The notes under the pieces are model-generated. The model searched no databases and was not told where the DNA came from. It saw nothing but the letters and a program-made list of their open reading frames with translations. The position numbers and the translations under genes were made by a program. 56,802 nt of DNA. Source: Tissierellia bacterium (GTDB taxonomy: Bacteria; Bacillota; Clostridia; Peptostreptococcales; Acidaminobacteraceae). How positions within the stretch are numbered: position 1 is the first letter of the stretch; every line of letters starts with the position of its first letter. The DNA lies in the NCBI GenBank assembly GCA_012520095.1, contig JAAYOV010000092.1, positions 24,981-81,782 on the forward strand, read 5' to 3'. Shown piece after piece: positions 35,645 through 43,463 of this stretch.

Positions 35645-36241
35645 TCAAAGGAATCGAAACACTCCTTTAACGGTTCCGAGGATTTGAACATTCGTTGAGA
35701 AGATAGGGGAGTAGGCGTCATTGGCCGGCTGAAGGCGAATGCCGTCTTTTTCTTTATAGAAGGTTTTTACCGTCGCCTCGTCACCGAGAAGAGCTACGAC
35801 GATTTCGCCGTCTTGAGCGACTTCGCTTTGCTCAACGAGAACAAAGTCATGCTCCTTGATCCCGACGTCGATCATGCTGTCGCCCTGGACACGCAACATA
35901 AAATGATCTCCGCGGCCGATGCGATCCTGAGGGACAGGAAACGACCCTTCCAAGTTTTCATCGGCAAAAATAGGTTCTCCTGCTTGGATTCTTCCAAGAA
36001 TCGGGACGTCGACCACTGTGCTTTGAAAATCACGCGTCAGCACCAAAGAACGATTTGTCTTATCCTGTTTTTTCAAATAGCCTTTCGCTTCTAAATTGGC
36101 GACGTGGGTATGAGCGGTAGAAGTCGAACGCATATTTAGTCCGGCGCATATGTCGCGAATAGAGGGAGAATATCCATGTTCCAAAATAAAATCTTCAATA
36201 AAAGTATATACAGCTCTCTGTCGATTGGTGAGATTTTTCAT
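35645..36241 (-). CDS. lexA: SOS repressor LexA
   Basis: Represses DNA-damage genes and self-cleaves when RecA is activated. The 198-residue protein has an N-terminal winged helix (LTNRQRAVYTFIEDFI; SPSIRDICAGLNMRS), the Ala-Gly cleavage site in RIQAGEPIF, the catalytic serine in QGDSMID and lysine in EATVKTF. The ATG at 36241 follows AGGAGG; a TTG just before it is not needed. Its 3' end is duplicated at 31748-31937. The upstream neighbour xer ends 43 nt before the start. Confidence 0.96.
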   Translation of the reverse strand: MKNLTNRQRAVYTFIEDFILEHGYSPSIRDICAGLNMRSTSTAHTHVANLEAKGYLKKQDKTNRSLVLTRDFQSTVVDVPILGRIQAGEPIFADENLEGSFPVPQDRIGRGDHFMLRVQGDSMIDVGIKEHDFVLVEQSEVAQDGEIVVALLGDEATVKTFYKEKDGIRLQPANDAYSPIFSTNVQILGTVKGVFRFL

Positions 36242-36258
36242 CAAGTCCTCCTGTGAGT

Positions 36259-36285
36259 ATTATACACGGTATCGATCAATTGTTC
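36259..36285 (-). promoter_or_regulatory. lexA promoter with LexA box
   Basis: On the minus strand GAACAATTGATC (36285-36274) matches the Gram-positive LexA box GAACnnnnGTTC with one mismatch, and TATAAT (36264-36259) follows as -10. The site overlaps the stop codon of the recombinase gene, so lexA can be autoregulated from a promoter inside the end of its neighbour. Confidence 0.65.
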
Positions 36286-37370
36286 TACTCTTCGTCGAAC
36301 TCCTGAATAATCTGCTCCTTAGCTCCTTTTCGATGAGCGGCATAGAGTTGAGTCGTCGTAACATTGTCGTGGTCAAGAAGCTCTTGGACGTCGAAAATGC
36401 TGTATCCGCGCTCAATCAAGGTGCTTGCGGCGGTCGCTCGGAGTTTATGAGGGCTGTAGCCTTCGCGCCTTGATGTCTGCATGGCGATGGACGTGTATTT
36501 TTTTACCAGTTCGCGGATAGCTCGCTCAGTAATGCGTTTTCCCTGTAAAGAGAGAAATAGAGCATCCTCCGTCGTAAAGGAAGGCCTCTCGGTGTCTATG
36601 TACTCAGTGAGGGCGTTGTATATCGTCTGGTTGATCGGCATGACAGATTCTTTGTCCCGTTTCCGGAAGATGGTAAACTCCATTCTTTTAAAGTTGAAGC
36701 TGTCTATATCAAGATTGGCGAGTTCTTTTAAGCGAAGTCCATATGTGAGAAACAGCAAGATGATCGCTCGATCGCGAAGTTTTGTTTTTTCCCAGTAGAT
36801 TCTTTCGCGGTCGGTGAGGCCATCACCGGTTGTGACGGCGCGAAGAAGGGAGCGTATCTCATCTTCGTAGAGTCGCTTAATGGAATCGGGATCTTTTTTA
36901 GGCAGTTTGATTGGATTAAACCCCGTCGTAATATCTTCTGACAGCTGTTCATTGCGAAATAGAAATTGGAATAGGGAAGTGAGGGAAGATTTTTTTCTTG
37001 AAAGGGCGCGATTTGAATTTTCAAACACCTGCACTCTTCCATCTTCATCTTCTTTATAATATCTTCTGCAATAGTCTCCAAGAAAATAGTTGATGTCGCG
37101 TGCTCGAAGAGACTCGAGATCATTTAGTGTGATCTCGGAGAGCTCGTTTGCATTAGTGAAATCTGTTTCTTCAATTAAATACTCAAAAAAGAATTTGATG
37201 TCTTTAAAGTAAGCATCGTGTGTGCTCAGCGCCACTGAACCTCGAAGAAATATGCTGTAATCCTTCATAAATGAAGGAAATTCGCGCTCTAGAGCTCGTA
37301 TTTGCCGATCCATTCTTGCTTGTGATTTAACAATGTGTCCGGTTTTATTTGTCTTTTTATTAACAATCAA
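36285..37370 (-). CDS. Tyrosine recombinase, XerS-like
   Basis: A 361-residue site-specific recombinase. The N-terminal SAM-like core-binding domain covers about residues 30-150. The catalytic residues are visible: Arg in LTYGLRLKELANL, Lys in RKRDKESVMP, His-Lys-Leu-Arg in SPHKLRATAAS, His in LDHDNVTTTQL and the nucleophile Tyr just after. Length and domain plan resemble XerS, the single-protein dimer resolvase of some Firmicutes, so a chromosomal role is likely; a mobile-element integrase is the alternative. The start is uncertain (TTG at 37370, or an ATG near 37313). It overlaps the DUF2284 gene. Confidence 0.85.
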   Translation of the reverse strand: MIVNKKTNKTGHIVKSQARMDRQIRALEREFPSFMKDYSIFLRGSVALSTHDAYFKDIKFFFEYLIEETDFTNANELSEITLNDLESLRARDINYFLGDYCRRYYKEDEDGRVQVFENSNRALSRKKSSLTSLFQFLFRNEQLSEDITTGFNPIKLPKKDPDSIKRLYEDEIRSLLRAVTTGDGLTDRERIYWEKTKLRDRAIILLFLTYGLRLKELANLDIDSFNFKRMEFTIFRKRDKESVMPINQTIYNALTEYIDTERPSFTTEDALFLSLQGKRITERAIRELVKKYTSIAMQTSRREGYSPHKLRATAASTLIERGYSIFDVQELLDHDNVTTTQLYAAHRKGAKEQIIQEFDEE

Positions 37371-37908
37371 TCGATTTTAACTCGCTTTCTAATTGAGCCT
37401 GAATAGATGCCGGAGGCATTTTATGCAGTAGAAAACCGTAGACCAAAGTGATGCGATCATCAAGAAATTGAAGGGGAACCGCAAAGAAAGCTTGCAGCAT
37501 CTTATTGATATCAATCCCTAGGCTTTCAAGAGAATATCTTCTGAGTTCAGGGTGGCAACAATCCTCAAATGTCAGTTTTGAACAGTCCGTATGGCAGTTG
37601 TGGCAGCAGCCCGGAAGTAGCGCCTCAGCTTGAAAATGGTTTTCCAGCTTCATAAGGAGCGGATCAATGCGCCTACGAGACGACAGAAAAAAATCGGCCT
37701 GTAGGAGTCCCTGGGGCAACATCAGGGAATGCTTCACAATGAGCGCGTATTCGAAGCGGTTGAGATAGTGCTCTGTTGAAAAAGCGTGGTCGGGACAGCT
37801 GTAGTTGCGATTATAGTTCGGACAGCTTTTGCAGTAGCCGAGAACCCTCAGGGGCTCATAAGATGCATCTATGAGCGTCTTGATGGGAATAAGCCGAAAG
37901 ACGAACAT
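37360..37908 (-). CDS. DUF2284 predicted metal-binding protein
   Basis: A 182-residue protein with cysteine groups typical of DUF2284: YCKSCPNYNRNYSCPDH (residues 25-41) and LLPGCCHNCHTDCS with EDCCHPE in the middle. They probably bind metal or an Fe-S cluster. Function unknown. The ATG at 37908 follows GGAGGGTGAT at ideal spacing; an in-frame ATG at 37920 lies before that ribosome site. Its end overlaps the recombinase gene, so the two are co-transcribed. Confidence 0.85.
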   Translation of the reverse strand: MFVFRLIPIKTLIDASYEPLRVLGYCKSCPNYNRNYSCPDHAFSTEHYLNRFEYALIVKHSLMLPQGLLQADFFLSSRRRIDPLLMKLENHFQAEALLPGCCHNCHTDCSKLTFEDCCHPELRRYSLESLGIDINKMLQAFFAVPLQFLDDRITLVYGFLLHKMPPASIQAQLESELKSIDC

Positions 37909-37933
37909 ATCACCCTCCATCTATTCCCAAAAT

Positions 37934-37960
37934 ATACATTTAAGGAATAGTTTAATGTAT
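37934..37960. promoter_or_regulatory. Inverted repeat upstream of DUF2284-xer
   Basis: ATACATT (37934-37940) and AATGTAT (37954-37960) are perfect arms 13 nt apart, and the inner bases TAA/TTT extend the pairing partly. It lies 26-52 nt before the DUF2284 start, in the expected promoter position, and may be an operator. Confidence 0.45.
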
Positions 37961-38078
37961 CTTAACACGATATCCCCCATTTCGCAAGAGGTAAAAAAGT
38001 CTCTTTTGACTCACACAAGGGATATCCTTTGTATCATATGAAATGCGTTGAATATGTTTTCATATACACCATTAGCGA

Positions 38079-39398
38079 TTAGTCTCTGCTTCCTTTTCTT
38101 CGTTTCCACATTTTCACCAGGCATTCTTCCTCTCCGTGATGTTTCGGCCGGTAAAAGTCCACTTCTCTGAATTCATCCGGGAGGTATTCTTGTTCCGAAT
38201 ATCCTCGAGGGTCGTCATGTGGATATTTGTAGGAGGCCTTGATTTCTTTTAGTCGTTTTTTCGTTGAGTCCATCAGATGCGGAGGGACATTTACCGCCCC
38301 GTGCTCTCTCACCCGGCTCATCGCTTCTTTAATCGCTAAATAGGCGCTGTTGCTCTTTTCACAGAGACTTAGGTAAATTGTCAGCTCTGAGAGGACGATC
38401 TGAGCTTCCGGCATGCCGATTTTGTGGACAATGTCGAAGGCGGCATTGGCGATGGTTAGTGCCTCCGGATGAGCAAGCCCGATATCTTCACCGGCGAGGA
38501 TCACCAGGCGTCTGGCGATGAATTTCGGATCCTCTCCGGAAAGAAGCATATGCGCAAGATAGTATAGTGCTGCTTGCGGATCACTTCCTCGGACGCTTTT
38601 AATAAAGGCGCTGATGACATCGTAATGGAAGTCACCGTCTCTGTCATATCTTAAAAAGGGCCTCTGCGTGCATTCCGATAATATTTCCTCCGTAATTTTG
38701 ATATGCCCGTCTTCAGGATCCGGTGATGTTGTGATAACGGCAAGTTCAAGGATATTTAGAGCTCGCCTGGCATCGCCGAGTGAATTTTTGGCAATAAAGG
38801 TTTTTTCTCTCTCTCCAAGGAGGATTTTTTGCAGGCGAAGCTGTTCGTCTTCTTCAATGGCTCTTTCGATGATGGCAATGATGTCTTCATCAGCAAGCGG
38901 ATACATCTCAAATACCATGGAGCGTGAAAGAAGAGCTTGGATGACTTCAAAATACGGGTTTTCTGTCGTAGCACCGATGAGCACGATGGTTCCGGCCTCC
39001 ACATGAGGCAGGAGCGCGTCTTGCTGAGCCTTGTTAAAGCGGTGTATTTCATCGATGAATAGGATCGTGCCATGCCCGGATGTTTCAAGCTCTCTGCGAG
39101 CTTTTTCTACGATTTCTTTGATGTCTTTAACGCCGCTAGTCACTGCGTTTAAAGTGACAAATGATGAGCGGGTCATATGAGAGATGATCCTTGCAAGGGA
39201 GGTCTTCCCTACTCCTGAAGGACCTGATAGGATGATGCTCGTCAGTCGGTCGGCTTCGATCAGGCGCCTGAGAAGTTTTCCGTCTCCGAGAATCTCTTCC
39301 TGTCCCATAAAGTCGTCGAGTGTTCGAGGCTTTCTCCGTTCAGCAAGAGGACGTCTGCGCTTTAAGTTTTCTTCTCGTACCATGTCAAAAAGATTCAT
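38079..39398 (-). CDS. rarA: Replication-associated recombination protein A (RarA/MgsA AAA ATPase)
   Basis: AAA+ clamp-loader-like ATPase (439 residues) that acts at stalled forks. Walker A is LSGPSGVGKTSLARI, Walker B LFIDEIHRFNKAQQD, sensor 1 GATTENPYFEV. The C-terminal MgsA domain contains SAFIKSVRGSDPQAALYYLAHML. The start ATG follows GTGAGG. A perfect LexA box lies in its promoter region (39454-39465), so it should be part of the SOS response here. A weak hairpin and T run follow the gene. Confidence 0.95.
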   Translation of the reverse strand: MNLFDMVREENLKRRRPLAERRKPRTLDDFMGQEEILGDGKLLRRLIEADRLTSIILSGPSGVGKTSLARIISHMTRSSFVTLNAVTSGVKDIKEIVEKARRELETSGHGTILFIDEIHRFNKAQQDALLPHVEAGTIVLIGATTENPYFEVIQALLSRSMVFEMYPLADEDIIAIIERAIEEDEQLRLQKILLGEREKTFIAKNSLGDARRALNILELAVITTSPDPEDGHIKITEEILSECTQRPFLRYDRDGDFHYDVISAFIKSVRGSDPQAALYYLAHMLLSGEDPKFIARRLVILAGEDIGLAHPEALTIANAAFDIVHKIGMPEAQIVLSELTIYLSLCEKSNSAYLAIKEAMSRVREHGAVNVPPHLMDSTKKRLKEIKASYKYPHDDPRGYSEQEYLPDEFREVDFYRPKHHGEEECLVKMWKRRKGSRD

Positions 39399-39453
39399 AT
39401 TCTACCTCACAAGGTCATTTTACCACATAATGAAACAATTATAAGTATAATAA

Positions 39454-39465
39454 GAACAAATGTTC
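39454..39465 (-). promoter_or_regulatory. Perfect LexA box in the rarA promoter region
   Basis: GAACAAATGTTC matches GAACnnnnGTTC exactly. On the minus strand TTGATG lies just upstream and TATACT/TATAAT just downstream, so the box sits between the promoter elements of rarA. Confidence 0.75.
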
Positions 39466-39477
39466 ATCAATTAGGCG

Positions 39478-39510
39478 ATAAAAAACGCTTCCGTCAATAT
39501 GGGAAGCGTC
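39478..39510 (-). terminator. Terminator of the ornithine operon
   Basis: On the minus strand ACGCTTCC (39509-39502) pairs with GGAAGCGT (39492-39485), followed by a T run (39484-39478). It stands 20 nt after the last gene of the ornithine cluster. Confidence 0.88.
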
Positions 39511-39528
39511 TAAGAAAAATGTATCTTC

Positions 39529-40893
39529 TCATATACCGAGTGAATTCTTAAGAAGTATAAGAGCGGCTTCCGGATATTCCATGGAAAGCACGCCGAGAGA
39601 GGCCATGATATATTCTCTATCGACGAGAACGCGGATGCCTTCTCGGGGAAATAGCCGATCTCCTTTGTTCATCGAGGGAATGTCTTCCATAATCTGTTTT
39701 GCGCAGGGAAGTCTCGTGAGGGCTCCTCCCGTCCCGACGACGAGTCGAATCATCGTCAGGTCCTTGCCTTGTGCGCCTTGTCGTTTACCGCCGGAATAAT
39801 AAAAATCGAGGAATTGTCCCGCATGGCGCGTGACAGAGAGCTCGACGGCTTTTCTTGCCAGTGCGCAGGAGAGTCTGACTGCCTCGGGGGTCTGAGGAAT
39901 CGGATGGAAGTGCTCTATTTCGTATTGGAGCGCCTCAATTGCGAGATCGGCCTCTTGTGCCAATTTCTCCGGTACAAAATATCCCAGGAGGTTTTCACGG
40001 TTGATAAAGAGCCCCAGATCGCCTTCCACCGTTCTTTTGGCCTCCGGCTCAGGAGAGATGGAGATCGAGGCGATCTCTTCACTGCCGGATGTGACCGAGT
40101 GCACATCGCTCGTTGCACCGCCGACATCCAGTGTCAAAACATCTTGGAATTCTTCGGCCAAAAGTTTTGTGGCAAGCATGACGCTTCCGGGCGTGGGAAT
40201 GACGTGTGAGTCGACGGCTTCACGTATTTTTGCCATGCCCTTTGCCTGTGTGATATGGGCTTCAAACACGTCTTGGATGACGGCTCGGGTGGGTTCGACA
40301 TTGAGCTGATCGAGTCGGGGATAGACGTTTTCACAAAGAAAAAGATCCCCCTCTCTCCCCTTTTCTTCGAACATCAGCCGTATCTCTTCCTGATTTTCGA
40401 TATTTCCGGCGTAGATAAACGGAATACCTAAGTCAAGATTTAAAAGGAGTTCAATATTGTGAAGAGCTGTGTCGCGCTCGCCAAAATCGACGCCTCCTGC
40501 GATGAGGAAGATATTGGGCTTTCGCTCTTTAATTTGTCGAAGCTCCGTTCGACGAAGCTTGCCGGAAGTGAGAAAAGTGATATTGGCACCGGCCCCTAAA
40601 GCAGCTTCTTTTGCCGCTTTAACGGTCATATCGTGAACAAGCCCGTGGACGGACATGCGTAGTCCGCCTGCAGCGCTCGATGTCGCCAGGACCTTTGTCG
40701 GGTTAATGGAACCGATCTGCGCTTCAAGCGCATCTCTGGCCTCCAGTAGCCCTATCGTCACATCTCCCTGATCGACAGATGTAGGTGCTTGAGCACCCCC
40801 GGCGAAGCGAGGGTGCTCTGTGTCTACATCTGTAAAATAATTGACAAGTGTCGTTGTTGAACCGATCTCATAGACTAATGCGTTTTCAGGCAT
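39529..40893 (-). CDS. GlmL/MutL-like protein of ornithine degradation
   Basis: A 454-residue actin/Hsp70-fold ATPase of the glutamate-mutase MutL (GlmL) family. The phosphate loop is YEIGSTTTLVNYF near the start; LDVGGATSDVHSV and VVGTGGALTR are further nucleotide-binding loops. In ornithine clusters this gene follows oraE and is thought to protect or reactivate the B12 mutase by exchanging damaged cofactor; that role is inferred from relatives. The ATG at 40893 overlaps the oraE end by 8 nt; the frame upstream of it lies inside oraE. Confidence 0.85.
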   Translation of the reverse strand: MPENALVYEIGSTTTLVNYFTDVDTEHPRFAGGAQAPTSVDQGDVTIGLLEARDALEAQIGSINPTKVLATSSAAGGLRMSVHGLVHDMTVKAAKEAALGAGANITFLTSGKLRRTELRQIKERKPNIFLIAGGVDFGERDTALHNIELLLNLDLGIPFIYAGNIENQEEIRLMFEEKGREGDLFLCENVYPRLDQLNVEPTRAVIQDVFEAHITQAKGMAKIREAVDSHVIPTPGSVMLATKLLAEEFQDVLTLDVGGATSDVHSVTSGSEEIASISISPEPEAKRTVEGDLGLFINRENLLGYFVPEKLAQEADLAIEALQYEIEHFHPIPQTPEAVRLSCALARKAVELSVTRHAGQFLDFYYSGGKRQGAQGKDLTMIRLVVGTGGALTRLPCAKQIMEDIPSMNKGDRLFPREGIRVLVDREYIMASLGVLSMEYPEAALILLKNSLGI

Positions 40894-43087
40894 TTTCTCT
40901 ACTTCTTCTGACTTCGACAATTTTTGTAGCGACGTGGGCGCCTTTGGTGCCGCGGCCGAAACCACCGTCCATTCCGCTGGCAACGGCAATTTCCGGCGTC
41001 ACCTGAGTTCCTCCGGCGATGAGAATGAGCTTGTCACGGACACCTTTTTCAACGGCGATGTCGTGGAGCTTTCTCATATTGCGGTAGTGAATATCATCGT
41101 GAGAGATAATTGTGGAAATCAGCACGGCCTCTGAATTCGTCTCGATCGCGGCATCGATCATCTTCTCGACAGGCACACTGGTTCCGAGATATTGAACATC
41201 AATGCCCCACTTCTCAATTCCGCCGTGCTTGATATCGATGATCTCGCGCATGCCGACGGAGTGTTCGTCTTCGCCGACGGTGCCGGCAACGACGCGCAGG
41301 GGTTTCTTGCCGAATTCTTCCCAGAGTTCTTCGTCGCTGAAGAGTTGCGGTTCGGGAGGAATATCGAGTTCAGCCGTATCGACGACTTTGTTGAGAACGC
41401 CTTTTAGCATGATGCGTGTGCCTTCGGCAGGATGCATCACTTCCAGATGGATGACCTCAGGCTCTTCCAGATTCATATATTTGGCAAATTCGAGCGCCGC
41501 GTGTTTGGCGACATCTTGAGGCAGAGGCAGCATCATCTCTACCGATACAATGCCGTCACCCAGCCACTCCACTTCAGGCATGACCTTCGAAGTGTTTCTG
41601 ATCTCTTCTCTCTCCTCTAGACGCTTGTTTACGCTGTCTTCGGGATCGAGCTCGTCGATGTACTGGATCATATCGGGATTTTCAAACGTACATCCGCCGA
41701 TGAGCTCCGAAGCATTTTCCGGATCGACGCCGTATTGTTTTGTGTTGTTGTATCCATAGTGAGCGGTGACGGGTGCCATGTAATTCTCTTCTCGCTTATA
41801 GACTGCGCCGGCTCCTATGCCTCCGTCAATCGCGCGAGAAATTCCGTCTCCGTTTCTTTCGGGGAACATGCCGGAATCGACAAACCATCCCTGCTCAACC
41901 GACTCGAAATACCCGCCTTTTTCCAAGATCTCTTCGAGATACAAGACAGCTCGCTCTTGAAGTTCTCGGACTTTTTGAGGCAGATAGCCTTCCGTCTTCA
42001 GCTCGATCATGCTCATGAGCCCGTCGAGACCGACAAGTGTCTGCTTTGCCGTGTCACAGGCTTCAATATTATTGATATGCCAAGGGACGTTACGCCCTTC
42101 GTCCGGTGTGATAGTGGACTGAATATCGGCGCGTGTGAGGCGGCTGATGAGCATATTTAAGACGTGGGTCACGGTCGCTTCCCGACTGGAAGAGGTGATG
42201 TACTTCGTGTTCATCTGTGCACGCATTTTGTATTCGCTGAAGAATTCGCGAAGTGCGACGGCATATGGCAAGTCGTAGCGCATTGTCGGAATCGGGCTCG
42301 CTGTCGGAGGCACGGTGGAAAGTGAAATATTGTCTTTCTTCATTCCCACTTTTGCCGAAAACAGGGAGTTGATTCCATGCTGAACCATGAGTTCAGGCAT
42401 GACTTTCCATGCGTCACGCGCCGTGGCGTTTGCGTTGTGGGCTCCGTCGATCTGGTTGATGTCAGCCCATGCCATGATCTTTTTCGATTCTGCGGCGTCG
42501 ATGAAGGAGCGAACCATGTTGATATTGCGGTAAAGAACATTATACTGAGGATCTTGGTGCGCTCCGTTGACTCCTTCTTCAGCAAACATAACTGCGATGT
42601 CCGGTCCGGCTACTCCGGAGACATAGGAGTGATAATTGATGGGGCGTCCGACTTCCTCTTCAATAATGTCAAGTGCTTTTCTCTGCGCGCGAACCTGTTT
42701 TCTTGAAATAGGTACACCGCCGATTCCTTGGGGAGTTCCCTCAATCAGGCCGTCATAGTGGGATTGGCCGGCTGTACGGATGACCATGAGGTGGTCCGCA
42801 CCGTGCCAAGCGGCCATGCGCATGCGGCGAATGTCGTCCTCAAACCGTCCGGAAGCGATCTCGGTGGTGATCGTCTCCATGGGCTGGGGGTCGAGATTAT
42901 CAAAATAGGAGATAGCAGAAGGAATTCCAATGGAATTTTTCAGCGGCTTCGAGCATTCATAATAGGTGTGACCGCCCATTTCCAAATTTTCTACTCGTTC
43001 TCTCCAGTGCCAGCCTCTTCGCTTTGGTCTGTAGTTTTCCAGATCTTTGAGGAGTTCATGAATATCGAGTTTCTCATTGTATTTCAT
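40886..43087 (-). CDS. oraE: D-ornithine 4,5-aminomutase, large subunit
   Basis: B12- and PLP-dependent mutase subunit (733 residues) that converts D-ornithine to 2,4-diaminopentanoate. The TIM-barrel part covers the first 600 residues (GQSHYDGLIEGTPQGIGGVP; ADINQIDGAHNANA). The C-terminal Rossmann domain has the cobalamin base-off motif EDEHSVG (DxHxxG) and ISTIISHDDIH, ILIAGGTQVTPE. The ATG at 43087 follows AGGAGG and overlaps the oraS stop (TAATG). Confidence 0.95.
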   Translation of the reverse strand: MKYNEKLDIHELLKDLENYRPKRRGWHWRERVENLEMGGHTYYECSKPLKNSIGIPSAISYFDNLDPQPMETITTEIASGRFEDDIRRMRMAAWHGADHLMVIRTAGQSHYDGLIEGTPQGIGGVPISRKQVRAQRKALDIIEEEVGRPINYHSYVSGVAGPDIAVMFAEEGVNGAHQDPQYNVLYRNINMVRSFIDAAESKKIMAWADINQIDGAHNANATARDAWKVMPELMVQHGINSLFSAKVGMKKDNISLSTVPPTASPIPTMRYDLPYAVALREFFSEYKMRAQMNTKYITSSSREATVTHVLNMLISRLTRADIQSTITPDEGRNVPWHINNIEACDTAKQTLVGLDGLMSMIELKTEGYLPQKVRELQERAVLYLEEILEKGGYFESVEQGWFVDSGMFPERNGDGISRAIDGGIGAGAVYKREENYMAPVTAHYGYNNTKQYGVDPENASELIGGCTFENPDMIQYIDELDPEDSVNKRLEEREEIRNTSKVMPEVEWLGDGIVSVEMMLPLPQDVAKHAALEFAKYMNLEEPEVIHLEVMHPAEGTRIMLKGVLNKVVDTAELDIPPEPQLFSDEELWEEFGKKPLRVVAGTVGEDEHSVGMREIIDIKHGGIEKWGIDVQYLGTSVPVEKMIDAAIETNSEAVLISTIISHDDIHYRNMRKLHDIAVEKGVRDKLILIAGGTQVTPEIAVASGMDGGFGRGTKGAHVATKIVEVRRSRENA

Positions 43088-43455
43088 TATTCTCCTCCTA
43101 AAGCTTTCTTAGCGTCTTGCCAGTATTCTCCTTCGAGGAGGGCAAGTCCTGCTTCACGAATGGACAGGCCCTTTTCCTTCGAGACGACATAGACGACGTG
43201 GCCGACTCCATACCCCATCAGACCTTGGTCGATGGCCATCTCTACGAGGGGAGCGGCTTCTAAGCTGGAGAATCCCATTCGCAGTAGAACACTGCGTTCA
43301 ATGGAAGGGGTTGTGTTTTCGTAAGAGAGCTTGAGTAGAGGATCGACTATTTCTTCGATCTTGCCCCAAAAGCGTTCCTTAAGCTGCTCATTTGTCAGCC
43401 CCTCAAGATGCTTTCTGCGCTCCAGATAATCGTCTTCTCTGCGAAATCCTTTCAT
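43087..43455 (-). CDS. oraS: D-ornithine 4,5-aminomutase, small subunit
   Basis: A 122-residue partner of OraE, needed for the active heterodimer. It begins MKGFRREDDYLERRKHLEGL and shows the family's conserved DPLLKLSYENTTPSIERSVLLRMGFSS. An AGGTGA ribosome site precedes the ATG. The stop overlaps oraE, so the subunits are made in equal amounts. It lies 8 nt after ortB. Confidence 0.95.
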   Translation of the reverse strand: MKGFRREDDYLERRKHLEGLTNEQLKERFWGKIEEIVDPLLKLSYENTTPSIERSVLLRMGFSSLEAAPLVEMAIDQGLMGYGVGHVVYVVSKEKGLSIREAGLALLEGEYWQDAKKALGGE

Positions 43456-43463
43456 GCCGTCAC

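Noticed and set aside
37985..38030. Terminator after rarA
   Set aside because: The only hairpin (AGTC/GACT, 4 bp) with T run is too short to call with confidence.
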